Assembly (NCBI RefSeq): GCF_014652795.1
Contig: NZ_BMZM01000005.1
Location: 1 to 64,000, forward strand
Direction of reading: 5' to 3'
Source: Kushneria pakistanensis
GTDB taxonomy: Bacteria > Pseudomonadota > Gammaproteobacteria > Pseudomonadales > Halomonadaceae
DNA length: 64,000 nucleotides
A program made the position numbers and the translations under genes. Of the stretch, positions 41,713 through 50,496 are shown one piece after another. The notes under the pieces are model-generated. The model saw nothing but the letters and a program-made list of their open reading frames with translations. It was not told the origin of the DNA and ran no database searches. Every line of letters starts with the position of its first letter. Position 1 is the first letter of the stretch.

Positions 41713-44651
41713 ACTACTTCGATCCCAAACAATCCGGTGCTCACCAGTTCAACGCAGGACTGGGTGGTGTGGGTGAAGCCCAGAGCACATTCAATCCGGC
41801 CTTTTTTGACCGCGATCTGGGCACCCCGGCCAGAATCTCTGAAACGCCGGTTGAGCTGACCATCGACGGCACCGCGATTCGCGTGCCGGAAGGGACCTCG
41901 GTCATGCGTGCCGCCGCCATGGCCGGCATCACCATTCCCAGGCTGTGTGCTTCGGACAATCTCGAAGCGTTCGGTTCCTGCCGACTCTGTGCGGTGGAGA
42001 TCGAAGGGCGACGCGGCATGCCGGCCTCGTGCACCACGCCGGTCACCGAAGGCATGTCGGTCACAACGCAGAACGCCAAAATCGCGAAGCTGCGCCGCAA
42101 CATAATGGAGCTCTACATCTCCGATCACCCACTGGACTGTCTGACCTGTCCGGCCAACGGTGACTGCGAGCTGCAGGACATGGCCGGCGTGGTGGGGCTT
42201 CGCGAGGTGCGCTACGGCTTTGACGGCGCCAACCATCTTGACGCCGAGATTGATGACTCCAACCCCTATTTCAGCTTTGATCCCAGCAAGTGCATCGTCT
42301 GCTCACGCTGCGTGCGCGCCTGCGGCGAGGTTCAGGGCACCTTTGCCCTGACCATCGAGGGACGCGGTTTCGACTCGAAAGTGGCCGCCAGCCAGAACGA
42401 GCCGTTCATGGATTCCGAGTGCGTTTCCTGCGGCGCCTGCGTGCAGGCCTGCCCCACCTCGACGCTGATGGAGAAAAGCGTGATCGAGGAAGGCGTTCCC
42501 GAGCACAGCGTGGTGACTACCTGCGCCTACTGCGGCGTGGGCTGCTCGTTCGAGGCGCAGATGAAGGGCGACAAGCTGGTGCGCATGGTGCCGTACAAGG
42601 GCGGCGACGCCAATCACGGCCACTCCTGCGTCAAGGGACGCTTTGCCTTTGGCTACGCCACCCACAAGGACCGCATCCGCGAGCCGATGATTCGCGACTC
42701 GATCGATCAGCCCTGGCGGGCGGTCTCCTGGGAGGACGCCATCGGCTTTGCCGCCCGGCGCCTCAGGGAGATTCAGGCGCAGTACGGCCGCGACAGCGTC
42801 GGCGGCATCACTTCTTCACGCTGCACCAATGAAGAGACCTATCTGGTCCAGAAGCTGATCCGTGCCGCGCTGGGCAACAACAACACCGATACCTGTGCCC
42901 GGGTCTGCCACTCGCCGACCGGCTATGGCCTCAAGACCACGCTGGGCGAATCTGCCGGCACCCAAACCTTTGACTCGGTCATGAAGGCCGACACCATTCT
43001 GGTCATTGGCGCCAATCCGACCGATGCCCACCCGGTGTTCGCCTCCCAGATGAAGCGCCGACTGCGCCAGGGCGCGACGCTGATTGTCGCCGACCCGCGC
43101 CGCATCGACCTGCTCAGAACGCCCCATGGCGGTCAGGGCCTGCACCTGGCGCTCAAGCCCGGCACCAACGTGGCACTGGTCAATGCACTTGGCCATGTGG
43201 TGGTCACCGAAGGCCTTGAGGACACCGACTTCATTGCCCGGCGCTGTGACACCGAAGGCTATCAGCGCTGGCGCACATTTATCTCCGACCCCCGCCATGC
43301 ACCGGAAGCGGTGGAAGCCGAGACGGGTGTGCCGGCGGCGCGGGTTCGCGAGGCGGCCCGCACTTACGCCAATGCCAACAACGGCGCGATCTATTACGGT
43401 CTGGGCGTAACCGAGCATAGCCAGGGCTCCACCACGGTCATGGCGATCGCCAACCTGGCCATGGCGACCGGCAACATCGGTCGGGAAGGCGTCGGGGTCA
43501 ACCCGCTGCGCGGACAGAACAACGTGCAGGGCTCCTGTGACATGGGCTCGTTCCCGCACGAGCTGCCGGGCTATCAGCATGTCGCTGACCCCGAAATCCG
43601 CCAGCGTTTTGAAGCCGTATGGAACGCCACGCTGGATGACGAGCCGGGGCTTCGCATTCCCAACATGTTTGACGCCGCCATCAACGGCACCTTCAAGGCG
43701 CTCTACGTACAGGGCGAGGACATTGCGCAGTCCGATCCCAATACCCAGCACGTCGAGTCGGCGCTGTCGTCACTGGACTGTCTGATCGTGCAGGACATCT
43801 TCCTCAACGAGACGGCGAAATACGCCCACGTGCTGCTGCCGGGCGCTACCTTCCTCGAGAAGAACGGTACCTTCACCAATGCCGAGCGGCGTATCAACCG
43901 CGTGCGCCGCGTCATGCCACCGATCGCCGGCAAGGAAGACTGGGAAGTCACCCAGGATCTGGCCAATGCACTGGGCTATCCCATGCACTACAGCCACCCG
44001 TCCGAGATCATGGACGAGATCGCAAGCCTTACGCCGACCTTCACCGGGGTGAGTTATCAAAAGCTTGAGCAACTGGGCAGCATCCAGTGGCCCTGCAATG
44101 ATGACTATCCGCTGGGCACGCCCACCATGCATGGTGTGGATTTCCCGATCGGCAAGGGTCATTTCGCCATCACCGAGTATGTGGCCACCGAGGAACGCGT
44201 CAATCCGCGCTATCCGCTGCTGCTGACCACTGGACGCATTCTCAGTCAGTACAACGTGGGCGCGCAGACACGACGCACCGCCAACAGTGCCTGGCACTCG
44301 GAGGACGTGCTGGAGATCCATCCGGTCGATGCCGAGGACCGCGGGCTACGTGACGGTGACTGGCTGGGCATTCGCAGCCGCGTGGGCCATACGGTACTGC
44401 GCTGTCTCGTCAGCGACCGCATGGCGCCGGGCGTGGTGTACACCACCTTCCATCACCCGGGCAGCGGCGCCAACGTGATCACGACCGACAATTCCGACTG
44501 GGCCACCAACTGTCCCGAGTACAAGGTGACGGCGGTACAGGTCGAGAAGGTCTCGCAACCCTCGTCGTGGCAGCAGCAGTTCCAGCGCTTTGACGAGCGC
44601 CAGCAGCGCTATCTGGCCAATGCCGAAACACCGGAGCCGGCGCTCAAATGA
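41706..44651 (+). CDS. fdsA: NAD-dependent formate dehydrogenase alpha subunit (Mo-bisMGD)
   Basis: Catalytic subunit oxidising formate to CO2. The 981-residue protein has an N-terminal NuoG-like part with a [2Fe-2S] domain (CASDNLEAFGSCRLC), an HxxxC-type cluster site (DHPLDCLTCPANGDCELQD), two ferredoxin cluster motifs (CIVCSRCVRAC, CVSCGACVQACP), a further CAYCGVGC motif, and the molybdopterin catalytic domain. The Mo ligand is Cys, in ARVCHSPTG, followed by the conserved His; no selenocysteine codon is needed. The C-terminal MGD-binding domain is intact. Confidence 0.95.
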   Translation: MLNYFDPKQSGAHQFNAGLGGVGEAQSTFNPAFFDRDLGTPARISETPVELTIDGTAIRVPEGTSVMRAAAMAGITIPRLCASDNLEAFGSCRLCAVEIEGRRGMPASCTTPVTEGMSVTTQNAKIAKLRRNIMELYISDHPLDCLTCPANGDCELQDMAGVVGLREVRYGFDGANHLDAEIDDSNPYFSFDPSKCIVCSRCVRACGEVQGTFALTIEGRGFDSKVAASQNEPFMDSECVSCGACVQACPTSTLMEKSVIEEGVPEHSVVTTCAYCGVGCSFEAQMKGDKLVRMVPYKGGDANHGHSCVKGRFAFGYATHKDRIREPMIRDSIDQPWRAVSWEDAIGFAARRLREIQAQYGRDSVGGITSSRCTNEETYLVQKLIRAALGNNNTDTCARVCHSPTGYGLKTTLGESAGTQTFDSVMKADTILVIGANPTDAHPVFASQMKRRLRQGATLIVADPRRIDLLRTPHGGQGLHLALKPGTNVALVNALGHVVVTEGLEDTDFIARRCDTEGYQRWRTFISDPRHAPEAVEAETGVPAARVREAARTYANANNGAIYYGLGVTEHSQGSTTVMAIANLAMATGNIGREGVGVNPLRGQNNVQGSCDMGSFPHELPGYQHVADPEIRQRFEAVWNATLDDEPGLRIPNMFDAAINGTFKALYVQGEDIAQSDPNTQHVESALSSLDCLIVQDIFLNETAKYAHVLLPGATFLEKNGTFTNAERRINRVRRVMPPIAGKEDWEVTQDLANALGYPMHYSHPSEIMDEIASLTPTFTGVSYQKLEQLGSIQWPCNDDYPLGTPTMHGVDFPIGKGHFAITEYVATEERVNPRYPLLLTTGRILSQYNVGAQTRRTANSAWHSEDVLEIHPVDAEDRGLRDGDWLGIRSRVGHTVLRCLVSDRMAPGVVYTTFHHPGSGANVITTDNSDWATNCPEYKVTAVQVEKVSQPSSWQQQFQRFDERQQRYLANAETPEPALK

Positions 44652-44691
44652 GCGCCGCAGGCCACGACCTTACCCGGACTGCGAGGTTGAC

Positions 44692-44955
44692 ATGAACGAC
44701 CCCATTACACCGCTGATCAAGATGATCAATCAGATCAGTCTCAATAATCGCCATCATGAAAATGATGCGGCGGCGGCCGAGCAGATTGCCGGACACCTCA
44801 AGAAATTCTGGGCGCGCGACATGAAACGCCAGATTATCGACTATGCCGACAATGACGGCAGTGAGCTCGATGACGTATCAAAAATGGCCATTGCTCGCCT
44901 CAAGACCATGTCAGGCGTGGTCAGGGACTGGGAAGAAACCTCCGACGCCGGATAA
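44692..44955 (+). CDS. fdsD: Formate dehydrogenase delta subunit
   Basis: Small 87-residue FdsD family protein (PF11390), a maturation or stability factor of the Fds complex. It contains IKMINQISLNNRHHEND and IAGHLKKFWARDMKRQII, the family core. GAGG lies 6 nt before the ATG at 44692. It follows fdsA by 40 bp; in typical operons the FdhD-like sulfurtransferase fdsC lies between fdsA and fdsD, but here there is no room for it. Confidence 0.92.
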   Translation: MNDPITPLIKMINQISLNNRHHENDAAAAEQIAGHLKKFWARDMKRQIIDYADNDGSELDDVSKMAIARLKTMSGVVRDWEETSDAG

Positions 44956-44978
44956 TCTCATTCGACAGTGCAATACTC

Positions 44979-45014
44979 ATGGCCCCGTTCGCATTCTGCC
45001 AACGGGGCCATTTC
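44979..45014 (+). terminator. Probable terminator of the fds operon
   Basis: Eleven-bp stem ATGGCCCCGTT (44979-44989) and AACGGGGCCAT (45001-45011) with an 11-nt loop, followed by only three T's and then CAATT, so termination may be partial. Confidence 0.6.
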
Positions 45015-45151
45015 AATTCCGTAACGCCGCCTGGGGCCCTGCGGTGTGAGCGCCCCTTAAAGTATCCTGTTGCCCTCGCCTGTTCAGCGCATTTTCTGGC
45101 CCGCACCGCTCGACGGTGTTCATGAAACCTCGCATAATGCCGAAAAATGCA

Positions 45152-45170
45152 AATGATAAACCTTATCATT
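45152..45170 (+). promoter_or_regulatory. Fur box upstream of the iron-complex ABC transporter
   Basis: Perfect 19-bp inverted repeat AATGATAA-acc-TTATCATT, closely matching the Fur consensus GATAATGATAATCATTATC. It lies 70 bp before the start of the binding-protein gene and just after a CATAAT -10-like sequence (45133-45138). It predicts iron repression by Fur, which is itself encoded at 55.2 kb. Confidence 0.88.
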
Positions 45171-45239
45171 GCCCGGAAAGGTGCCTTTCGGTGCCGCATC
45201 TGCGGTGTGTCTCTCCCTCTTCTGGCCATTACAATCATC

Positions 45240-46370
45240 ATGAAACGACACCTGCTGTTTACCGCTTTTATAACGTTTGCCCTTCTCTCTTGCGCCGCCC
45301 AGGCGAAGGATGTGGTGGTCACCGATGTAGCAGGCCGACAGGTGCACATCGATACACCGATCAAGCGAATGATTCTTGGCGAGGGCCGCCAGATCTACCT
45401 GCTCAGCGTACTTCAGCCAGAAACGCCCTTCGAGGGTGTTGTGGGCTGGCGGGAAGATCTTGCCCAGGCTGATCCCGAGACCTATGACGCCTACGCCGCC
45501 CGCTTCCCCGAACTCAAAAAAATCCCGACCTTTGGCGGCTTCAAGGATGGCACCTTTGACGTGGAACAGGCCGCTTCCTTGAAACCCGATGTGGTCTTCA
45601 TGAATATCGAAGCCAAAACCGCCACAGAGGACGCCGGCTATGAAGCCAAGCTGGCGGCGCTGGGCATTCCCATCGTCTATGTCGACTTTCGTGAAGATCC
45701 GATCAAGGATACGCCTGCCTCGATCCGACTCATGGGCAGACTTCTGGACAAGGAAGACAAGGCAGAACGCTTCATTGATTTTTCCAACCAGCAGATGGCG
45801 CGCGTGACCGATGTCATCGAAAAGGCCCGTCCTGAACGCCCACGCGTGTTCATTGATCGCGCCGGCGGCTACTCTGATGATTGCTGCATGAGCTTTGGCC
45901 CGCACAACTTCGGTGACTACGTACGCATCGCCGGCGGGCAAAACATTGCCGATGACATCATCCCCACCACCTTTGGCACGCTCAATCCCGAACAGATCAT
46001 TGCCTCAAACCCTGAGCAGGTTGTCGTAACCGGCGGTGACTGGGAAGCCTACGTGCCGGGCGGTGCCTGGGTGGGCGTGGGACCGGGTGCCGACACGGCC
46101 CAGGCCCGGCGCAAGCTTGAGGCGCTGACGCATCGCACCGCCATGACCGGCATCGATGCCGTCAGGCAGGATCAGGTACATGCCATCTGGCATCAGTTCT
46201 ACAACAGCCCCTACTACTTTGTCGCAATCCAGCAACTGGCCAAATGGTTCCATCCCGAGCTTTTTGAAGATCTCGATCCCGATGCCACCATGCGCGAGCT
46301 TCATGAGCGCTTTTTGCCGCTGACCTACCAGCCAGGATACTGGGTATCGCTTGAGGCGGGCCATGAATAA
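45240..46370 (+). CDS. Iron-complex ABC transporter substrate-binding protein
   Basis: Periplasmic binding protein of the FepB/FhuD/BtuF class, 376 residues, with a signal peptide ending near CAAQA (about residue 22). It has VVVTDVAGRQVHIDTPIKRMILGEG at the N-terminus, typical of siderophore/heme binders, and AAGGQN-like IAGGQNIADDI. Two adjacent cysteines (SDDCCMSF) are unusual. Ligand type (ferric siderophore, heme or cobalamin) is not certain, but the Fur box makes iron the best guess. It overlaps the permease gene by 8 nt. Confidence 0.88.
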   Translation: MKRHLLFTAFITFALLSCAAQAKDVVVTDVAGRQVHIDTPIKRMILGEGRQIYLLSVLQPETPFEGVVGWREDLAQADPETYDAYAARFPELKKIPTFGGFKDGTFDVEQAASLKPDVVFMNIEAKTATEDAGYEAKLAALGIPIVYVDFREDPIKDTPASIRLMGRLLDKEDKAERFIDFSNQQMARVTDVIEKARPERPRVFIDRAGGYSDDCCMSFGPHNFGDYVRIAGGQNIADDIIPTTFGTLNPEQIIASNPEQVVVTGGDWEAYVPGGAWVGVGPGADTAQARRKLEALTHRTAMTGIDAVRQDQVHAIWHQFYNSPYYFVAIQQLAKWFHPELFEDLDPDATMRELHERFLPLTYQPGYWVSLEAGHE

Positions 46371-47433
46371 GCCAACGGCCGCCATGACCTCGCAAGAACA
46401 GGGCCGCACCTTCTATCGCGCCATGGTCCTGCGCCGTCAGCTGATTCTGATGGGGCTTCTGGCAGCACTATTTTTAAGCTTCTGCGTCGATCTGGCCCTG
46501 GGCCCGGCCCGCTATGATCTGAGCCAGGTGCTGCGTGCGCTGCTCTCGCCCGGCTCGGTCAGCGAGCAGATCAGTGTCATTGTCTGGCAGATCCGCATGC
46601 CGGTGGCACTGATGGCCATCGTTGTCGGCGCCAGCCTGTCGATTGCCGGCGCGCAGATGCAGACCATTCTGAGCAATCCTCTGGCCAGCCCCTTTACGCT
46701 GGGCATTTCGGCCGGCGCCGGTTTTGGTGCGGCGCTGGCGCTGGCCTTTGGCGTCTCGATCGTTCCGTTCGCAGTGGACTATATCGTCCCGATCAATGCC
46801 TTTCTGGTCGCCATGCTGACGGCGCTAATGATTCACCTTTTGAGCATGCGACGTGGCGTGACGATTGAAACCATCGTCCTGCTGGGCATTGCCATGGTGT
46901 TTATCTTCAATGCGCTCATGGCGCTGATCCAGTTCTTTGCCAGCCAGCAGGCCCTGTCTGCCGTGGTGTTCTGGACCATGGGCAGTCTGACCAAGGCGAC
47001 CTGGCCCAAGCTCTGGGTGTCGCTTGCGGTACTGGCAATTGCGATCCCGCTGCTGGCCCGCCACGGCTGGGCATTGACGGCCATGCGACTGGGTGATGCC
47101 AAGGCCGAGAGCATGGGTGTACGCCCGCGCCGGCTAAGACTTGAGGTGTTGATGCTGGTGTCACTGCTGGCTTCCGTGTCGGTCGCCTTTGTGGGTACGA
47201 TCGGCTTTATCGGCCTGGTGGGGCCGCATATTGCGCGAATGCTGGTGGGGGAAGATCAGCGCTTTTTCCTGCCGGCCTCCGCCCTGTGCGGCGCATTGAT
47301 CCTGTCGGTGGGCTCGGTGATTTCCAAGATGCTGATTCCGGGCACGGTGATTCCTATCGGGATCATCACCTCGCTGGTCGGCATCCCGTTCTTTCTCTTT
47401 CTTGTTCTCAACCAGAAGAAATCGACATGGTAA
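46363..47433 (+). CDS. FecCD-family iron-complex ABC transporter permease
   Basis: Inner-membrane permease of the BtuC/FecCD family, 356 residues with about nine to ten TM helices. Family signatures include RMPVALMAIVVGASLSIAGAQMQTILSNPLASP and FVGTIGFIGLVGPHIARMLVGEDQRFFLPASAL. The start is the ATG at 46363 (GAGG upstream), inside the binding-protein 3' end. A single permease gene implies a homodimer. Confidence 0.93.
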   Translation: MNKPTAAMTSQEQGRTFYRAMVLRRQLILMGLLAALFLSFCVDLALGPARYDLSQVLRALLSPGSVSEQISVIVWQIRMPVALMAIVVGASLSIAGAQMQTILSNPLASPFTLGISAGAGFGAALALAFGVSIVPFAVDYIVPINAFLVAMLTALMIHLLSMRRGVTIETIVLLGIAMVFIFNALMALIQFFASQQALSAVVFWTMGSLTKATWPKLWVSLAVLAIAIPLLARHGWALTAMRLGDAKAESMGVRPRRLRLEVLMLVSLLASVSVAFVGTIGFIGLVGPHIARMLVGEDQRFFLPASALCGALILSVGSVISKMLIPGTVIPIGIITSLVGIPFFLFLVLNQKKSTW

Positions 47434-48176
47434 GCCTGACGCTTGAACAGGTAACGGCCCACTACGGCAAGCGTGAAGTGCTCTCCAGCATTACCACGCC
47501 GACGCTGTCGGGCGGCCAGGTGGTCGCCCTGCTGGGCCCCAATGCAGCAGGTAAATCCACGCTGTTTCGACGCATTCTGGGGCTGCTTTCCGGGGCGGGG
47601 AACGTTCGGATCACGGGCGCACGCTCGGAGCGTCCGGTGGCCTACATGCCTCAGGAAACCCGCATTGATGCTGTATTAAGTGTCTATGAAAGCGTGTTGC
47701 TGGCGCGCATGCAGGGGCGACGCCTCAAGGTGCAGCCCGAGGATCTGGCCCAGGTGGATGCGGCACTCGATGAGCTGAATCTTCAGCCGCTGGCCAAACG
47801 TGATATCGGGGATCTCAGCGGCGGGCAGCGCCAGCTGGTCAGTGCAGCACAGGCACTGGTACAGGCCCCCGACATCCTGCTGCTCGATGAGCCAACCTCT
47901 GCACTGGATCTGCATCGACAGATCGGGCTTTTGAGCGTGCTGCGCCGGCTGGCCGAACAGCGTCAGATGCTGATCGTCGTGGCCCTGCATGACCTCGGCC
48001 ATGCCCTGCGCTTTGCCGATCAGGCCATGGTACTGGCTGGTGGTGCCTTGAAAGCCTGCGGCCCGACACGGGCCGTGGTCACTTCCGAACTCCTGCGAGA
48101 GGTCTATCAGGTTGAAGGGCGTATCGAAAACTGCTCGCGAGGCAGCCCGATGCTTATCGTTGAAACAGCGCTCTGA
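47427..48176 (+). CDS. Iron-complex ABC transporter ATP-binding protein
   Basis: Cytoplasmic ATPase of the same importer, 249 residues: Walker A GPNAAGKST, Q-loop MPQET, signature LSGGQRQ, Walker B ILLLDEPTSAL and switch His in VALHDLGHA. It overlaps the permease stop by 7 nt. No TonB-dependent receptor is adjacent, so the outer-membrane partner is elsewhere. Confidence 0.93.
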   Translation: MVSLTLEQVTAHYGKREVLSSITTPTLSGGQVVALLGPNAAGKSTLFRRILGLLSGAGNVRITGARSERPVAYMPQETRIDAVLSVYESVLLARMQGRRLKVQPEDLAQVDAALDELNLQPLAKRDIGDLSGGQRQLVSAAQALVQAPDILLLDEPTSALDLHRQIGLLSVLRRLAEQRQMLIVVALHDLGHALRFADQAMVLAGGALKACGPTRAVVTSELLREVYQVEGRIENCSRGSPMLIVETAL

Positions 48177-48238
48177 TATCCGGGTCGATAAACTGATGGT
48201 GCCTGCGCACTGCGCCACCGATGCATTCGAGTATCAGG

Positions 48239-48646
48239 CTACTTGAGCACTTCCAGCCTGACCGGGACGACACCACTTTTAATCATTCCAATCTGACCGG
48301 CGGCAGCGCGTGAGAGATCAATCACCCGCCCCCTGGAAAAGGGGCCCCGGTCGTTGATGCGCACGACAGCCTGTCGCTGGTTATCCAGATTGGTCACGCG
48401 AACCCGGGTACCAAAGGCCAGCGTGCGGTGCGCCGCCGTCATGGCATTTTTGTCATAGCGCTCACCGCTGGCAGTACGTGCACCCTGATGGCGGTCACTG
48501 TAATAGGAAGCCTTGCCCGAAGAGGTTGCCCCCGGTGCATCAGACATCTGCTGACCGGCGCACCCGACCAGTCCGAGCAGACACAGCAGCACTACAAGCC
48601 ACCGCCCCTTTGACCAGCACCTGGCTGGCATCAATCCTGTCGACAT
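48239..48646 (-). CDS. RlpA-like double-psi beta-barrel lipoprotein
   Basis: Small RlpA-family protein, 135 residues, with a signal peptide ending in the lipobox LVGCAG. The DPBB domain (about 43-134) has [54 protein letters not shown] and [11 protein letters not shown], including the His and Asp associated with lytic transglycosylase activity. It lacks the SPOR domain of full RlpA, so septal targeting is not expected. Confidence 0.87.
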   Translation of the reverse strand: MSTGLMPARCWSKGRWLVVLLCLLGLVGCAGQQMSDAPGATSSGKASYYSDRHQGARTASGERYDKNAMTAAHRTLAFGTRVRVTNLDNQRQAVVRINDRGPFSRGRVIDLSRAAAGQIGMIKSGVVPVRLEVLK

Positions 48647-48663
48647 GACGTCATGATCTCCAT

Positions 48664-48705
48664 AAAAAACGCACCGCAGTCTATCAGAGCTGCGGTGCGT
48701 TTTTT
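48664..48705. terminator. Bidirectional terminator downstream of ohr
   Basis: Sixteen-bp perfect stem (48664-48679 with 48690-48705), including six A/T pairs at the base, so it has U-runs in both directions. It follows the ohr stop at 48726. Confidence 0.92.
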
Positions 48706-48725
48706 GTAGGGATCAGATCACGGAT

Positions 48726-49130
48726 TTACTGACCCTTTACCTCGATGTCGACCTGAATATTGCCGCGTGTGGCCTTGGAATACGGACACATTTCATGGGC
48801 CTGAGCGATCAGCTTTTCCGCCTCGTTCTGGGGCAGAGCGACCTCAGCCGTTAATTTGACCGTCAGATTGTAGTCATGGTTTTCAGCATCCAGTGCCACA
48901 TGTGCCGAGACGGGAATATCGTCAAGCTTGTGGCCCTGCTGGCGCGCGACACCCATTGCCGCACTGGCAAAACAGGCCGCATAGCCGGCGGCAAAGAGCT
49001 GTTCCGGGTTGGTCGCGTCAGTGCCGCTGCCGGGCATGGCGAGATCAACATCAAGAATGCCGTCATCACTTCTGGCATGTCCCTTGCGTCCGCCGGAAAC
49101 GTTCACGGTGGTTTCATACATGACTGACAT
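48726..49130 (-). CDS. Ohr/OsmC-family organic hydroperoxide resistance protein
   Basis: Thiol peroxidase that reduces organic hydroperoxides. The 134-residue protein has the two catalytic cysteines in YAACFASA and MCPYSKATRGN, plus NPEQLFAAGYA. The start at 49130 has GGGAG upstream; an in-frame ATG at 49274 would cross the dnaJ terminator. No OhrR regulator gene lies nearby. It is the last gene of the inserted block before dnaJ. Confidence 0.92.
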   Translation of the reverse strand: MSVMYETTVNVSGGRKGHARSDDGILDVDLAMPGSGTDATNPEQLFAAGYAACFASAAMGVARQQGHKLDDIPVSAHVALDAENHDYNLTVKLTAEVALPQNEAEKLIAQAHEMCPYSKATRGNIQVDIEVKGQ

Positions 49131-49209
49131 GATGCTCTCCCTGTAGTGACAACCTGTGGCAAGCGTAGCTGATACATCCTTTGGGTGCCTGGGCGCGCCA
49201 GCAGGCATA

Positions 49210-49239
49210 AAAAAGCCCTGCCGATAAGCAGGGCTTTTT
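49210..49239 (-). terminator. Terminator after dnaJ
   Basis: Stem AAGCCCTGC (49213-49221) and GCAGGGCTT (49228-49236), flanked by A's on the left (U's on the minus strand), 20 bp after the dnaJ stop. Confidence 0.9.
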
Positions 49240-49257
49240 ATTGCATCGATGCAGACC

Positions 49258-50409
49258 CTACGGGCGCATGTCATCGAAGAACTTTTTCACGCCATCAAAC
49301 CAGCGGCTCTTGCGCGGCGAGTGGCGCGTATCCGTGCCATCCAGACTCTCCTGGAATTGACGCAGCAGCTGTTTTTGCTCCTCGTCGAGATTGACGGGCG
49401 TTTCCAGCACAACCTTGCACATAAGATCGCCAGGCGCGCCGCCACGTACCGGCTTGACGCCCTTGCCACGCAACCTGAAGAGTTTGCCGGTCTGGGTTTC
49501 GGCCGGAATGCGCAGCTTGACGCGCCCTTCAAGCGTGGGCACTTCGAGCTCGCCACCCAGCGTTGCATCCACAAAATTGATGGGCACTTCGCAGTAGAGA
49601 TCACGCCCGTCGCGCTCAAAGATGGCATGCGCCTTGATAGCTACCTGTACATACAGATCGCCGGCAGGGCCACCGTTGACACCGGCTTCACCCTCGCCGT
49701 TGAGGCGAATGCGGTCGCCGGTGTCGACGCCGGCCGGAATCTTGACCGACAGGGTACGCGTTTCCTGAATGCGCCCCTCGCCATGACATTTACGACACGG
49801 CGTGTCCACGGTCTGCCCCTGACCATGACAGGTCGGACAGGGCTGCTGCACGGCGAAAAAGCCCTGCTGCATGCGGACCTGGCCCATGCCATTACAGGTC
49901 GAGCAGGTGCGCTTGCTGGTCCCGGGCTCGGCACTGTCTCCATGACAGCGATCGCACTCTACCAGCCGCGGCACCCGGATATCGACGGTCGTGCCGGCCA
50001 CGGCCTCTTCCAGGTCGATTTCCAGGTTATAACGCAGATCGCTGCCGCGAGCGGCGCCGCCCGGCCCACGACGGCCGCCGGCACCACCAAAGATGTCGCC
50101 AAAAACGTCGCCGAAAATATCGCTGAAGCCACCCGCGCCGCCGGCACCACCGAAGCCGCTACCGCCAAAACCACCGCCCTGACCGTCAACACCGGCATGG
50201 CCAAACTGGTCATAGGCAGCCCGCTTGTCGCTGTCGCTCAATACCTCGTAGGCATCGGAGACCTCCCGGAACCTTTCAGCGGCAGTATCATCGTCCGGAT
50301 TACGGTCAGGATGATATTTCTGCGCCAGTCGCCGGTAGGCCTTCTTGATTTCCTTGTCGTCGGCGCCACGCTCGACGCCGAGGACCTCATAATAGTCACG
50401 CTTGGACAT
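49258..50409 (-). CDS. dnaJ: Chaperone protein DnaJ
   Basis: Hsp40 co-chaperone that stimulates DnaK ATPase. The 383-residue protein has the J domain with HPD in YHPDRNP, a Gly/Phe-rich linker (about 75-125) with repeated [13 protein letters not shown], four CxxCxGxG zinc repeats (CDRCHG, CSTCNG, CPTCHG, CRKCHG) and the C-terminal substrate domains. It lies 87 bp after dnaK, behind a hairpin terminator. Confidence 0.97.
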   Translation of the reverse strand: MSKRDYYEVLGVERGADDKEIKKAYRRLAQKYHPDRNPDDDTAAERFREVSDAYEVLSDSDKRAAYDQFGHAGVDGQGGGFGGSGFGGAGGAGGFSDIFGDVFGDIFGGAGGRRGPGGAARGSDLRYNLEIDLEEAVAGTTVDIRVPRLVECDRCHGDSAEPGTSKRTCSTCNGMGQVRMQQGFFAVQQPCPTCHGQGQTVDTPCRKCHGEGRIQETRTLSVKIPAGVDTGDRIRLNGEGEAGVNGGPAGDLYVQVAIKAHAIFERDGRDLYCEVPINFVDATLGGELEVPTLEGRVKLRIPAETQTGKLFRLRGKGVKPVRGGAPGDLMCKVVLETPVNLDEEQKQLLRQFQESLDGTDTRHSPRKSRWFDGVKKFFDDMRP

Positions 50410-50442
50410 GGTTTAACGGATCCTCCGAAGTCTGACACCTGC

Positions 50443-50476
50443 AAAAACAACGCGGGAGCAAAGCCCCCGCGTTGTA
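50443..50476 (-). terminator. Intra-operon terminator between dnaK and dnaJ
   Basis: Stem ACAACGCGGG (50447-50456) and CCCGCGTTGT (50466-50475), followed on the minus strand by a short U-run (50443-50447). It would lower dnaJ relative to dnaK if read-through is partial, unless dnaJ has its own promoter. Confidence 0.75.
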
Positions 50477-50496
50477 CAGATCAGGCGTGAAAGGCC

